Assembly (NCBI RefSeq): GCF_020781975.1
Contig: NZ_JAJGNI010000001.1
Location: forward strand, 310,001 to 374,000
Source: Microbacterium schleiferi
Lineage (GTDB): Bacteria; Actinomycetota; Actinomycetes; Actinomycetales; Microbacteriaceae
Direction: 5' to 3'
Length of the DNA: 64,000 nt
Part shown: positions 10,881-19,047 of the stretch, in pieces
Numbering within the stretch: position 1 is the stretch's first letter
Layout: each line of letters begins with the position of its first letter
Translations under genes and position numbers: made by a program
The notes under the pieces: model-generated
Database searches by the model: none
What the model was told of the DNA's origin: nothing
Seen by the model: only the letters and a program-made list of their open reading frames with translations

Positions 10881-10963
10881 GTCGTCAGGATGCCGCGGGC
10901 CACCGACATCGCCCGCTCACCGCGCCGCGACCGGGCCAGAGGCAGGGCAGAGGACGTGGCGCG

Positions 10964-11563
10964 TCAAGCGAAGATCGTCTCGGCTGCTGCGGCGAAGCCC
11001 TCGAGACGCCCGAGCCGCACCCCGAGTGCTTCGGCGAGTGACGTGATGTCGGGTGCGGCGGCGCGGCGCGCAGCATCGATCGCGATGTGCGCACAGGCCA
11101 CGGCATCCGCGACAGCCTCGTGGTGCACGAAGCCCGCGTATCCGGCGGCGGCTGCCGAGGCGGGGAGGCGGTGCGACGGGATGTCATAGGTACGGCGGGA
11201 GACCTGCACGGTGCACGCATAGGTCAGGTCGGGGCAGGCAGTTCCCGTTGCCTCGCAGGCACGGCGGATGACGCTCATGTCGAACCCGGCGTTGTGGGCG
11301 ATCGCGACGTCATCACCGATGAACGCGCACAGGTCCGGGAGCTGCTCAGCCCAGGTCGGTGCGTCTACGACGTCCTGTTCGCGGATCCCGTGGATGCGGG
11401 TGTTGATCTCGAAGAAGCGGTCGTGGGGGAACGGAGGGCGGATGAGCCAGCCCGCGGTTGCGACGATCTCGCCACCCCGCACGCGGGCAAGGCCGACGGC
11501 ACACGCTGAGGCATTGCTGGAATTCGCCGTTTCGAAGTCGATAGCGGTGAAATCCAGTGACAC
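10964..11563 (-). CDS. DEDDh 3'-5' exonuclease (DNA polymerase III epsilon-like)
   Basis: A 199-residue exonuclease of the RNase T/DnaQ superfamily. The ExoI motif is AIDFETANSS (Asp and Glu near residues 9 and 11), ExoII is IAHNAGFDMSVI, and ExoIII is HHEAVADAVACAHI, giving the DEDDh metal-binding set. The length means it is a free-standing exonuclease domain and not a polymerase subunit with a binding tail. The start is GTG at 11563. It is transcribed away from ychF. The substrate, DNA or RNA, cannot be told from sequence. Confidence 0.88.
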   Translation of the reverse strand: MSLDFTAIDFETANSSNASACAVGLARVRGGEIVATAGWLIRPPFPHDRFFEINTRIHGIREQDVVDAPTWAEQLPDLCAFIGDDVAIAHNAGFDMSVIRRACEATGTACPDLTYACTVQVSRRTYDIPSHRLPASAAAAGYAGFVHHEAVADAVACAHIAIDAARRAAAPDITSLAEALGVRLGRLEGFAAAAETIFA

Positions 11564-11632
11564 GGCTTCAGCATCGCCTGCCCATCCGACATCGCCCCCG
11601 AGGCGCGCCGGAGCGAGGGCGTGCCGCCCCCG

Positions 11633-11638
11633 TAGACT
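11633..11638 (+). promoter_or_regulatory. -10 box TAGACT of ychF, leaderless type
   Basis: TAGACT ends 8 nt before the GTG start (11647), with no ribosome binding site in between. It decides the short N-terminus starting V/M-ALTIGIVGLPNVGKS. Confidence 0.6.
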
Positions 11639-11646
11639 GGACCCCC

Positions 11647-12720
11647 GTGGCTCTTACCATCGGAATCGTCGGACTCCCGAATGTCGGCAAGTCGACCCTC
11701 TTCAACGCCCTCACGAAGAACCAGGTGCTCGCCGCGAACTATCCGTTCGCGACGATCGAACCGAATGTCGGCGTCGTGAACCTCCCCGATCCGCGCTTGA
11801 ACACCCTCGCGGAGATCTTCGGCTCCGAGCGGATCCTTCCGGCCAGCGTCTCGTTCGTCGACATCGCCGGCATCGTCCGTGGCGCGTCCGAGGGGGAGGG
11901 CCTGGGCAACCAGTTCCTCGCCAACATCCGCGAAGCCGACGCCATCGCCCAGGTCGTGCGCGGTTTCGCCGACTCGGATGTCGTGCACGTCGACGGCGCC
12001 GTCGACCCGAAGAACGACATGGAGACGATCAACGCCGAGCTCCAGCTCGCCGACCTGCAGACGCTCGAGAAGGCGATCACGCGGTACGAGAAAGAGGTCA
12101 AGGGCAAGAAGCTCGACCCGGTCGTGCTCGAGACCGCGCTCGCCGCGAAGGACGCGCTCGAGCGCGGGAAGCTGTTGTCGGCATCCGGAATCGACCTCGC
12201 TCCGATCCGCGAGCTCGGTCTGCTGACCGCAAAGCCCTTCATCTTCGTGTTCAACGTCGACGAGTCGGTGCTGACGGATGCGGGCGCCAAGGCGAACCTC
12301 GCGGCGCTCGTCGCCCCCGCGCAGGCAGTGTTCCTCGACGCAAAGATCGAGTCCGAACTCATCGACCTCGATCCTGAGGATGCCGCGGAACTCCTGGCGT
12401 CGACCGGACAGGAGGAGTCGGGTCTCGACCAGCTCGCCCGTATCGGATTCGACACGCTGGGCCTGCAGACCTACCTCACCGCCGGGCCGAAGGAGGCCCG
12501 TGCGTGGACGATCGGTAAGGGCTGGAAGGCGCCCCAGGCCGCCGGGGTCATCCACACCGACTTCGAGAAGGGCTTCATCAAGGCCGAGGTCATTTCGTTC
12601 GACGATCTCGTCGACGCGGGGTCGGTGCTCGAGGCTCGTTCGCGCGGCAAGGCGCGGCTTGAGGGCAAGGACTACGTCATGCAGGACGGCGACGTGGTGG
12701 AGTTCCGCTTCAACAACTGA
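11647..12720 (+). CDS. ychF: Redox-regulated ATPase YchF (Obg family)
   Basis: YchF/OLA1-type P-loop protein that binds ATP in preference to GTP and associates with ribosomes. The 357-residue protein starts directly with the P-loop GIVGLPNVGKST, followed by the switch region FVDIAGIVRGASEGEGLGNQFL and FNVDE in place of the GTP-specific NKxD motif, which is the YchF hallmark. The C-terminal TGS domain ends VMQDGDVVEFRFNN. The GTG start follows a TAGACT -10 box directly. The longer upstream reading frame has no support. Confidence 0.97.
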   Translation: MALTIGIVGLPNVGKSTLFNALTKNQVLAANYPFATIEPNVGVVNLPDPRLNTLAEIFGSERILPASVSFVDIAGIVRGASEGEGLGNQFLANIREADAIAQVVRGFADSDVVHVDGAVDPKNDMETINAELQLADLQTLEKAITRYEKEVKGKKLDPVVLETALAAKDALERGKLLSASGIDLAPIRELGLLTAKPFIFVFNVDESVLTDAGAKANLAALVAPAQAVFLDAKIESELIDLDPEDAAELLASTGQEESGLDQLARIGFDTLGLQTYLTAGPKEARAWTIGKGWKAPQAAGVIHTDFEKGFIKAEVISFDDLVDAGSVLEARSRGKARLEGKDYVMQDGDVVEFRFNN

Positions 12721-12877
12721 ATCGCCGGCCGCGGCTTGCGGCGCGCTGTCGGCCGCCCCCGATGCTCCGGGCGTCCATGGACCGGCGGGAGTGGTAATGA
12801 GAACCAGGCAGTGCCTCGTCGACTAGAGATAGTCGCTGGACCTCGACAAACTGGACGGACATCCGTTGAGGAGATTC

Positions 12878-13564
12878 ATGTCGGTTGGAGCCAGGCCATC
12901 TCTCACGCTCGTGGTGTTTCTGGTGGCCGCGACCGCGTTCGCTGGGTGTACCGTGACGGCGCCGGAGTCCGTCCAGACACTCGGCGCTCCCGTCCCCACG
13001 GCTGTCGCTACGCCGATCTCCGAGGCTTCGTCTGCGACGGAAGCGACAGATCCGGACTCCTGCGCCGGCCTATCCCAGGTCGTGAGCGAATCCGACGGTT
13101 TGTACTGGGAGCGGCGCGGGAGCCTTCGTGATCTGGGCGCACGAGAGTTCGCGCAAGGCGAGGTCACAGTCGATGATGACGGTGCTCCTGTGGCCTATAC
13201 AGTTGCGTCCGGTGACGTCGAGTCCGTGATCGCTGAACGGCTCTGCGCGTACCCAAACCTGGCTCAGATGAACCACGTGCGTGTGATTCATCCGGGTCAT
13301 GTGCTCTGGCTCACCCCCGACCCGGCCATTCCCTGGGTTCCCTACTACGCCCCAGGTGACGCGCCTGCGGGGTTCGAGCAGATTCCTTACCAGCAGGCAA
13401 TCGAGTCCGCGGGCGCGGCAGTTGACACTGGGGACGTGGACACCGTGCGGTCAATCTGGAACGACACGCTCAAGCCGATGTTTGCGAACCAGACCACCAT
13501 CGACGCGGTCCAAGAGGTCGTGGACGCCGGTGACCTCGACGCGCTGCGCCAACTCTTCTCCTGA
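12878..13564 (+). CDS. Secreted lipoprotein with a LysM-like segment
   Basis: A 228-residue exported protein with a lipoprotein signal (hydrophobic VVFLVAATAFAG followed by Cys24). After a Thr/Ser/Ala-rich linker and an N-terminal domain, residues near 115-150 (VAYTVASGDVESVIAERLC...HPGHVLWLTPD) resemble a LysM peptidoglycan-binding motif: TV-x-SGD at the front and H/RPG-x-x-L near the end. The C-terminus is helical and acidic. ATG 12878 is preferred over TTG 12866 because GAGGAG lies just upstream. The partner or substrate is not apparent. Confidence 0.7.
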   Translation: MSVGARPSLTLVVFLVAATAFAGCTVTAPESVQTLGAPVPTAVATPISEASSATEATDPDSCAGLSQVVSESDGLYWERRGSLRDLGAREFAQGEVTVDDDGAPVAYTVASGDVESVIAERLCAYPNLAQMNHVRVIHPGHVLWLTPDPAIPWVPYYAPGDAPAGFEQIPYQQAIESAGAAVDTGDVDTVRSIWNDTLKPMFANQTTIDAVQEVVDAGDLDALRQLFS

Positions 13565-13722
13565 CCTCGCGCCTCGGTGGAGACGACGCCAGTGGACTGG
13601 GTGAGCCGTCGGGAACGGATTGTCCGCACCCTCGTTCGGTTAGGGTCGTCCAGGGTGATCACGCTTACGCGCTCTGTCCCGGTTGGGTCATGAGGCGCTG
13701 GCTTCGAGAGGACGGAGACGAC

Positions 13723-14400
13723 ATGGCTGACATCGAGACGTTCGAACCCGATGGGCGAGCGATCCCGTACGCCGAGGACCGCCGCAACGGCCCGTCTCTC
13801 GTGCTGGTGCCCGGCCAGGGATTGAACATCGGCTACCTCGGGCCACTTGCCGAAGCGCTCGCCGAGGAGGACTTCCACGTCGTGCGGATCGGCAGCCGTC
13901 TCCCGCAGTCTGGGGCCGAACCGACGATGCACGATCTTGCCGAGGACGTCATCGACGTGATGGATCACCTCGACCTTGCGTTCCCCTGGGTCGGTGGACA
14001 CGGCTTTGGCGGCTCGGTGGCGCGCATCGCTTCCATCGACCACCCCGGGCGGTTCGGCGGACTCCTGCTTCTCGGCGTCGAGGGGACCGAGGATGCCGCG
14101 GCATCCGCTGCATCCGAGGTGCCGGAGAACGCCCGTAAGTCCGAGCTCGTCGCCATGCAGCGCGCTGCTCGCGCCGCGACGCCTGAGGTCGGCCCGCTCG
14201 AGATCCCGCCGGGTATCCCCATCCTGATCATCCAGGGAGCCGACGATGAGGTGGCAGCGCCGGCGAACGGCGAGGCTCTCGCAGCGCGCGCTCCCGAGCG
14301 GATCAGCGTCGTCACGATCGAGGGAGCCCGTGACCTGTTCCCGCTGACCCATGTCGGGGAAACCGCCTGGCCCATCGAGGATTACCTCGACTGGGACTGA
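13723..14400 (+). CDS. Alpha/beta-hydrolase fold protein lacking the nucleophile serine
   Basis: A 225-residue alpha/beta-hydrolase fold protein (LVLVPGQGLNIGYLGPLAEAL near the N-terminus, ILIIQGADDEVAAP with the usual acid Asp, and THVGE for the terminal His). At the nucleophile elbow, where active hydrolases have G-x-S-x-G, this protein reads GGHGFGGSVAR: the nucleophile position is Gly. It may therefore be non-hydrolytic (binding, or cofactor-free chemistry) or use another residue. GGAG precedes ATG 13723. It is followed 41 nt later by an SDR gene on the same strand. Confidence 0.8.
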   Translation: MADIETFEPDGRAIPYAEDRRNGPSLVLVPGQGLNIGYLGPLAEALAEEDFHVVRIGSRLPQSGAEPTMHDLAEDVIDVMDHLDLAFPWVGGHGFGGSVARIASIDHPGRFGGLLLLGVEGTEDAAASAASEVPENARKSELVAMQRAARAATPEVGPLEIPPGIPILIIQGADDEVAAPANGEALAARAPERISVVTIEGARDLFPLTHVGETAWPIEDYLDWD

Positions 14401-14441
14401 CATCCGGAGCTGACCGCCACGGGGCGTGATGAACTAAGGGA

Positions 14442-15272
14442 ATGAGCCCGAAACCACGCCCCGTCGTCCTCATCACCGGCGCTTCCTCAGGGATCGGCCA
14501 CGCCACGGCACTCGCGCTCGCTGCGCGCGGCTGGATCGTTTACGGCGCAGCGAGGCGGGTAGACCGGATGCAGGAGCTCGAGGCAGCCGGATGCCAGGTG
14601 ATCGCGATGGATGTCACGGATGACGCATCCCTGCGCGCTGGCGTTGACCGCATCATCCGTGAGCAGCGGCGTTTGGACGTGCTCGTCAACAACGCTGGTT
14701 ACGGGTCGTACGGCGCACTCGAGGACGTGCCCATCGACGAGGCCCGCCGCCAGTTCGAGGTCAACGTCTTCGGGCTGGCGCGGCTCAGTCAGCTCGTGAT
14801 CCCGACGATGCGGGCTCTCGGGCGCGGCCGTATCATCAACGTCTCATCCATCGGCGGGCGCATCTACGAACCGATCGGCTCCTGGTATCACGCCACGAAG
14901 TTCGCGGTCGAAGGGCTCTCGGACTCACTGCGGATCGAACTGGCCCCCCACGGGATCGACGTGGTCATCATCCAGCCGGGGCCGATCCGAACCGAGTGGA
15001 ACTCGATCTCGCGCCGGAGCGCCAAGGAGTACTCGGGAGCCGGTCCGTATGCCGAGCAGGCCCGAGCCCTCGTCCGCAACTACGAGCGCGTCGACGACTC
15101 GCCGGCATCCGGGACTCCCGAGGATGTCGCGGCCACAATCGTGCGCGCGGCGACAGCGCGGCGGCCGAAGACCCGATACGCGACTCCGGCGTCAGCGAAG
15201 ATCGTCGTCGCCGCACGTCGCCTGCTCCCTGATCGGATCATGGACCTGATCCTCAGGCGTCTGGCCATGTAG
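14442..15272 (+). CDS. SDR family oxidoreductase
   Basis: Classical short-chain dehydrogenase/reductase of 276 residues. It has the NAD(P)-binding TGASSGIG near residue 13, NNAG near residue 83, the catalytic Ser in NVSSIGG, and YHATK as the YxxxK motif, so the active site is intact. The C-terminus has a basic amphipathic end (RLLPDRIMDLILRRLAM) that may touch the membrane. AAGGGA lies right before the ATG. The Arg in GAARR after beta-2 suggests NADPH preference. The substrate is unknown. Confidence 0.9.
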   Translation: MSPKPRPVVLITGASSGIGHATALALAARGWIVYGAARRVDRMQELEAAGCQVIAMDVTDDASLRAGVDRIIREQRRLDVLVNNAGYGSYGALEDVPIDEARRQFEVNVFGLARLSQLVIPTMRALGRGRIINVSSIGGRIYEPIGSWYHATKFAVEGLSDSLRIELAPHGIDVVIIQPGPIRTEWNSISRRSAKEYSGAGPYAEQARALVRNYERVDDSPASGTPEDVAATIVRAATARRPKTRYATPASAKIVVAARRLLPDRIMDLILRRLAM

Positions 15273-15348
15273 ACCAGGCGCCCGGTCTCCGCGCTCGTCG
15301 GATGTCAAGGCCCGCGACGGGGCTCGCGGTGACCGATTGACTGGCGCC

Positions 15349-15693
15349 ATGACTGAGACACCCCTGCGCGCGATCGCGCTCAACTGCACGCTCAAGCCGT
15401 CGCCCGCCGAGTCCAGCACTCAAGACCTCACCGACATCGTGCTCGACTCCCTGACGCAGCACGGCGCTTCCAACAGCACGGTGAGGGTGGTCGATCTCGA
15501 CATCCGTCCCGGCGTCGAAGCCGACATGGGTGACGGCGACCAGTGGCCGAAGGTCCGTCAGCAGATCCTGGATTCCGACATCCTCGTCTTCGCGACTCCG
15601 ACCTGGGTCGGACATCTCTCCAGTGGCATTGAACGCCGCTCACCTCGCTCGAGTGCTTCGTGCGACTCCTTATCCTGCGCCCTAATGTCCTAG
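15349..15693 (+). pseudogene. 3'-truncated flavodoxin/NAD(P)H-dependent FMN reductase-like gene
   Basis: The first 92 codons read like a flavodoxin-family NAD(P)H-dependent oxidoreductase (LRAIALNCTLKP at the phosphate loop position, then DSDILVFATPTWVGHLSS). After residue 92 (about 15624) the family sequence stops abruptly and a low-complexity Ser/Arg tail follows to a stop at 15693. Intact members are about 200 residues, so more than half is missing. This marks the left edge of the decayed region that extends to 21.2 kb. Confidence 0.75.
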
Positions 15694-15744
15694 GACTAGA
15701 GACTGCACTTGTCAACGGCCTCGTACCTCGCAATCCACAGAAGG

Positions 15745-15750
15745 TACGTT
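15745..15750 (+). promoter_or_regulatory. -10 box TACGTT, leaderless type
   Basis: TACGTT ends 6 nt before ATG 15757 of the small YAG-type protein gene; it supports that start against the upstream TTG. Confidence 0.45.
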
Positions 15751-15756
15751 CGCGGC

Positions 15757-16074
15757 ATGAAGCAAGTGCACTATGCCGGTAGGTCGCTCTTCATGCACGA
15801 CGACACTGCCGATGCCCTGATCGATTACGCCCGCGTGCTCAGCGAGCACCGCTCCGCGGATGCTGTCACCGTTCCTGCCGTGAGCGCGGAGGGCAACCCG
15901 GTCACGGTCACACTGCTTCTCAATGAAGCCGCCGCGTTCGTCGTCGAATCCGTCGCAGGCGGCATCACGATCGAGCCCGATCAGGATGCGCTCGAAGAGA
16001 TTGAACGGCGCACTCGACAGCTTGAGGGAGTGCGTGGCGGGGCCCCCGATGAGCCATGGCCCCTCGAGCTGTAG
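15757..16074 (+). CDS. Small hypothetical protein with N-terminal YAG motif
   Basis: A 105-residue acidic protein starting MKQVHYAGRSLFMHDDTADAL, with a central valine-rich part (AVTVPAVSAEGNPVTVTLLLNEAAAFVVES) and a charged C-terminus. Its layout (MK-x-hydrophobic-x-Y-x-G at the start, a mid-protein GN/GM then LLL strand) resembles the product of 20381-20635, a partner of the YGG proteins. The resemblance is weak and needs a profile comparison. The gene lies right after the truncated reductase and has its own putative promoter. The function is unknown. Confidence 0.6.
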   Translation: MKQVHYAGRSLFMHDDTADALIDYARVLSEHRSADAVTVPAVSAEGNPVTVTLLLNEAAAFVVESVAGGITIEPDQDALEEIERRTRQLEGVRGGAPDEPWPLEL

Positions 16075-16099
16075 ACCTGCGAGGCATGCTCGCGAGCGT

Positions 16100-16105
16100 T
16101 ACTGT
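16100..16105 (+). promoter_or_regulatory. -10 box TACTGT, leaderless type
   Basis: TACTGT ends 6 nt before ATG 16112 of a 53-codon membrane-protein gene. Confidence 0.45.
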
Positions 16106-16111
16106 TGGCCC

Positions 16112-16273
16112 ATGAAAGCTCTGCGAACCGCCGGAATCTGGGCAGCAGTGATCGCCGCGATCACCACGGTGCTGGGCATCCTCGTGACAGAACTCGTCTC
16201 GCTGCTTGCCGCCGTGCTGGGCGCGGTCGTGAAGGTCGTGCCGAACCTCAGTGGTCCCGCAGGGCGTCGATGA
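16112..16273 (+). CDS. Very small membrane protein (53 aa)
   Basis: A 53-residue protein, almost wholly hydrophobic ([20 protein letters not shown], then [17 protein letters not shown]), ending in a polar LSGPAGRR tail, so one or two membrane helices. It was found from its own start and -10 box inside a longer non-coding frame. Its last 26 bp overlap the end of the Rho-N-like gene on the other strand. The function is unknown. Confidence 0.5.
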   Translation: MKALRTAGIWAAVIAAITTVLGILVTELVSLLAAVLGAVVKVVPNLSGPAGRR

Positions 16274-16514
16274 GTTCCTTCTTGCGCATCGACGAATAGC
16301 CGCTCAGTCCCAGTTCCTTCGCGCGCTTCTTGAGCTCGTCAACGGTCCAGTCCTCGTAGCTGCCCGATTCGCCGCCCTTGCGTCCGACGTTCGAGCGTCC
16401 TCGATTGGCTGCCGCATTCGAGATGCGGGCCGCCTTCTCTTTCGACGCGCCGTCATCGCGCAGTTCCTCGTACAGCTCCGGGTCCTTCAGGCTCGAGTTC
16501 CGGCGTCCAGGCAT
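16248..16514 (-). CDS. Small protein with Rho termination factor N-terminal-like (SAP-type) motif
   Basis: An 88-residue charged protein. The N-terminal half ([33 protein letters not shown]) is the basic-helical module common in small actinobacterial stress-type proteins (DUF7218 in my recollection). The C-terminal half ([33 protein letters not shown]) matches the Rho-N/SAP helix-extended-helix motif, which can bind nucleic acid. It lies next to a stress-type SDR gene on the same strand, 80 nt away. Confidence 0.8.
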   Translation of the reverse strand: MPGRRNSSLKDPELYEELRDDGASKEKAARISNAAANRGRSNVGRKGGESGSYEDWTVDELKKRAKELGLSGYSSMRKKELIDALRDH

Positions 16515-16594
16515 GGTTTCTCTTTTCTGTCGGTGGCTCTGTCGGTGGCTGAGGGGCCACGGATGGCCGATGGCCGATGGGTGCGGGTCGTGCG

Positions 16595-17485
16595 CTAGAG
16601 CGCACGTCCTCCCGTGACCGGGAAGACGCCGCCCGAAACGTATGAGGCCTCGTCGCTTGCGAGATAGACGTACATGCCCGCAAGTTCCGCGGGCTGGCCG
16701 GCGCGCCCGAGCGGGGTGTCGCTGCCGAAGGTCGTGAGCTTTTCCTCATCAAAGTCCGTCGCGGGGATGAGCGGGGTCCAGATGGGACCGGGGGCCACGG
16801 CGTTGACCCGGATGCCGCGGGGACCGAGGTCCTGCGCCATGGCGCGCACGAAAGCAACCTGCGCCGCCTTCGTCATCGCGTAATCAAGCAGGCCCGGCGA
16901 GGGGTCGAATGCCTGAATCGATGACGTCACGATGATGGCCGAACCGGCATCCAGGTGCTCCATGGCGGCGCGCGCCGAGAAGATCAGGCCGTACAGGTTC
17001 GTGCGGAACGTCCGATCGAATTCGGCGGTTTCGAGCTCGGCAAGACTGTCGCGGTCGCGCTGGTAAGCGGCGTTCAGGACCAGGATGTCGATCCCACCGA
17101 ACTCGGCTACCGTGTCGGCGACAATCTTCTCGGCGAATCCCTCGTCGCGGACGTCACCGCTGAACGACGCAGCGCGGACTCCCGCGTCGCGAACGAGCGC
17201 GACGGTCTTCTCGGCATCCCCGTGCTCTTCCGGCAGCGACGCGATGGCGACATCCGCGCCCTCGCGGGCGAAGGCGATCGCGACCGCCCGACCGATGCCC
17301 GAGTCGCCGCCGGTGATCAGTGCCCGCCGCCCGGCGAGTCGGCCGTGCCCGACGTATGAATCCTCGCCATGGTCAGGCGTCGGAGTCATCTCGGTCTCGA
17401 GCCCCGGCTGCTGCTGTTCCTGCTCGGGGAAATCGTCGCTGGTGTGTGCGGTCCGCGGATCCTGGGATGCGTCGTGCGAAGTCAT
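16595..17485 (-). CDS. SDR family oxidoreductase (YghA/general-stress type)
   Basis: A 296-residue SDR with a 45-residue polar N-terminal extension (Gln/Glu/Pro-rich), then TGGDSGIG at the cofactor site, LNAAY in place of NNAG, VTSSIQ with the catalytic Ser, and YAMTK as YxxxK. The N-terminal extension and the [18 protein letters not shown] and [28 protein letters not shown] stretches place it with the YghA/GSP39 group, which accompanies general stress genes. The TATCGT box at 17492-17497, 6 nt upstream of the ATG, suggests a leaderless start. Confidence 0.9.
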   Translation of the reverse strand: MTSHDASQDPRTAHTSDDFPEQEQQQPGLETEMTPTPDHGEDSYVGHGRLAGRRALITGGDSGIGRAVAIAFAREGADVAIASLPEEHGDAEKTVALVRDAGVRAASFSGDVRDEGFAEKIVADTVAEFGGIDILVLNAAYQRDRDSLAELETAEFDRTFRTNLYGLIFSARAAMEHLDAGSAIIVTSSIQAFDPSPGLLDYAMTKAAQVAFVRAMAQDLGPRGIRVNAVAPGPIWTPLIPATDFDEEKLTTFGSDTPLGRAGQPAELAGMYVYLASDEASYVSGGVFPVTGGRAL

Positions 17486-17491
17486 GCGGCG

Positions 17492-17497
17492 ACGATA
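17492..17497 (-). promoter_or_regulatory. -10 box TATCGT (reverse strand), leaderless type
   Basis: Reads TATCGT on the reverse strand and ends 6 nt before the ATG (17485) of the stress-type SDR gene. Confidence 0.45.
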
Positions 17498-17556
17498 AGG
17501 CGGACACCCGCGGGCGCCCGAGGGACTTGACCATCCGTCCAGGCGAGAGTACGGCC

Positions 17557-17981
17557 CTACCGGGGCAGCACGTGCTCCGGCAGATCACGAAGGAAGATCT
17601 CCGCGGTCTTGGGCCCTATGCCCTTCATCGCCGTGAGCCGCCGCGTGAGTTCGTCGCGGTCGCTGCTGGTGCGCACCATTTTCGACACTGTCCCGTACTC
17701 ATCAACGATGCGCGCCATCACCTCGTGCAGCTCATCGGTCATGATGTAGTCGATCCGCGCGTAGTGCGCGTCGTCGAGGATGGCGCGCAGCTCTTCGCGC
17801 TCGAGTTCGGCGTACTTCGGGGGCTGGTCAGTCCGCGATCGATCAGCGCGCGATAGGCGTCAGCTCCCACGGACTGCTGCACGGGCCACCCGAAGAGCAT
17901 GCTCGCGACCAGCCATCGGAACATAGCTTGTCCCGTTCCCCGGTCCAGATGGATGCCGAGATCGGCGGCGTGAATCACCAT
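17557..17981 (-). pseudogene. HhH-motif (endonuclease III-like) protein gene with a -1 nt frameshift
   Basis: Two reading frames together make one about 141-residue protein. The first (ATG 17981, AGGA 9 nt upstream) reads MVIHAADLGIHLDRGTGQAMFRWLVAS...ALIDRGLTSP, and the second continues PKYAELEREELRAILDDAHYARIDYI...AMKGIGPKTAEIFLRDLP, where MKGIGPKTA is a helix-hairpin-helix DNA-binding motif. The frame changes at a run of five C on the coding strand near 17819-17823; six would restore a single frame. It may be a genuine mutation or a base-calling error. Intact homologues are typically a little longer. Confidence 0.75.
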
Positions 17982-18065
17982 CTGTTTCGTTTCCTGTCGT
18001 CGACGAAGGTCCTTGCGGCGCCGCATTCGACAGCCCGCGCCACCTGTGCTCCCCACGTTGCTCCA

Positions 18066-18069
18066 CTAG
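18066..18069. repeat. CTAG flanking copy, left side of the IS element
   Basis: CTAG immediately outside the left inverted repeat; the same tetranucleotide flanks the right end at 19808-19811. Many IS5-family elements duplicate CTAG or its central TA on insertion. Confidence 0.6.
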
Positions 18070-18085
18070 GGCGTGTTGCTAAACC
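18070..18085 (+). repeat. Left terminal inverted repeat
   Basis: GGCGTGTTGCTAAACC; pairs with 19792-19807 with one mismatch at the second base. Confidence 0.85.
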
Positions 18086-18117
18086 CTTGAGTGCTGCGTG
18101 GCTGAGTCTTGAGGGTG

Positions 18118-19047
18118 TGTCGCGTGATGTGATCTCTGATGACGCGTGGGCTGTGATCGGGCCGCTGTTCCCGACTGCGAAGTCGACGGGGCGGCCTCCG
18201 GTGGATCGGCGAACAGTAGTCGAGGCGACGGCGTGGCGGTTCCGGACCGGCGCGCCGTGGCGCGACGTGCCCGAGCGGTTCGGGAACTGGAACACGCTCT
18301 ATAAGAACTTCAACCGGTGGGCCGAGCAGGGCGTCTGGGCGCGGGTGCTGGTGGAGGTGCAGTCGCTTGCGCAGCAGTCTGGTGACCTGGATTGGGTCGT
18401 GTCGATCGACTCCACGATCGTGCGCGTGCATCAGCACGGCGCGACACTTCCCCGCGCCACAGGGGGCTCTGTCGAACTACAAGAAGTTCGGTGACGAGCC
18501 GCCCGATCATGCGATCGGCCGCTCCCGCGGCGGGCTAACGACGAAGAACCACCTGGTCTGCGACGGGAAGGGACGTGCTCTCGCGTTCATCCTCACGCCC
18601 GGGCAAGCTGCGGATACCAGCATGCTGACCGCGACGCTGAGCGAGATCCGCGTTCCGGGTGCGAGGGGCAGGCCACGGTCTCGGCCGGACCGGGTGCTCG
18701 CGGACAAGGGCTACCCGTCGAAGGCGAACAGGGCGTGGCTGCGCGAGCGCCGGATCGCCGCGACGATTCCCGAACGTGACGATCAGATCGCACATCGCCG
18801 CAAGCGGCGCGGCCGACCGATCGACTTCGGCGACCAGCAACGAACCCGCTACCGCGGCCGCAATGTCGTCGAGCGTTGCTTCAACAAGCTCAAGCAGTGG
18901 CGCGGGATCGCGTTGCGCTCAGACAAGACCGCCCGCAACTACCACGCCGGACTCTGCCTCGCCGCGACACTCCACTGGTTGGGCTCGCGTGCGACAATTT
19001 CTCATGCCGTCCTTCCCGAGGAGCCTTCCCGCCGCGCCGAACCGTGA
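18118..19047 (+). CDS. IS5-family transposase, two overlapping frames
   Basis: The N-terminal frame (ends 18494) carries the DUF4096-like module SDDAWAVIGPLFPTAKSTGRPP...WRFRTGAPWRDVPERFGNWNTLYKNFNRW and the first DDE Asp in VSIDSTIVRVHQH. The second frame, +1 relative to the first, carries SNYKKFGDEPPDHAIGRSRGGLTTKNHLV, LADKGYPSKANRAWLRERR with the second Asp, and RNVVERCFNKLKQWRGIALRSDK with the final Glu. The frames must join near CTT CCC C (18447-18453), where a +1 slip gives LPAPQGALSNYKK, matching the usual family sequence. The start given (GTG at 18118) is approximate. It is either a programmed frameshift or a decayed copy. Confidence 0.75.
18447..18456 (+). other. Candidate +1 frameshift site in the transposase gene
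   Basis: In the N-terminal frame the codons are CTT CCC CGC. Slippage of the CCC codon by one base onto the following C, then GCG, moves reading into the frame of the C-terminal half without losing conserved residues. Proline CCC-C runs are known +1 slip-prone sites. Confidence 0.4.

Noticed and set aside
15687..15696. GTCCTAGGAC palindrome as an attachment site or second IS scar
   Set aside because: Only 10 bp, and no matching copy was found at the other end of the plastic region; probably chance.
17557..17742. 61-codon frame as a complete small gene
   Set aside because: It continues an upstream frame broken by a one-base change; the two form one HhH protein.
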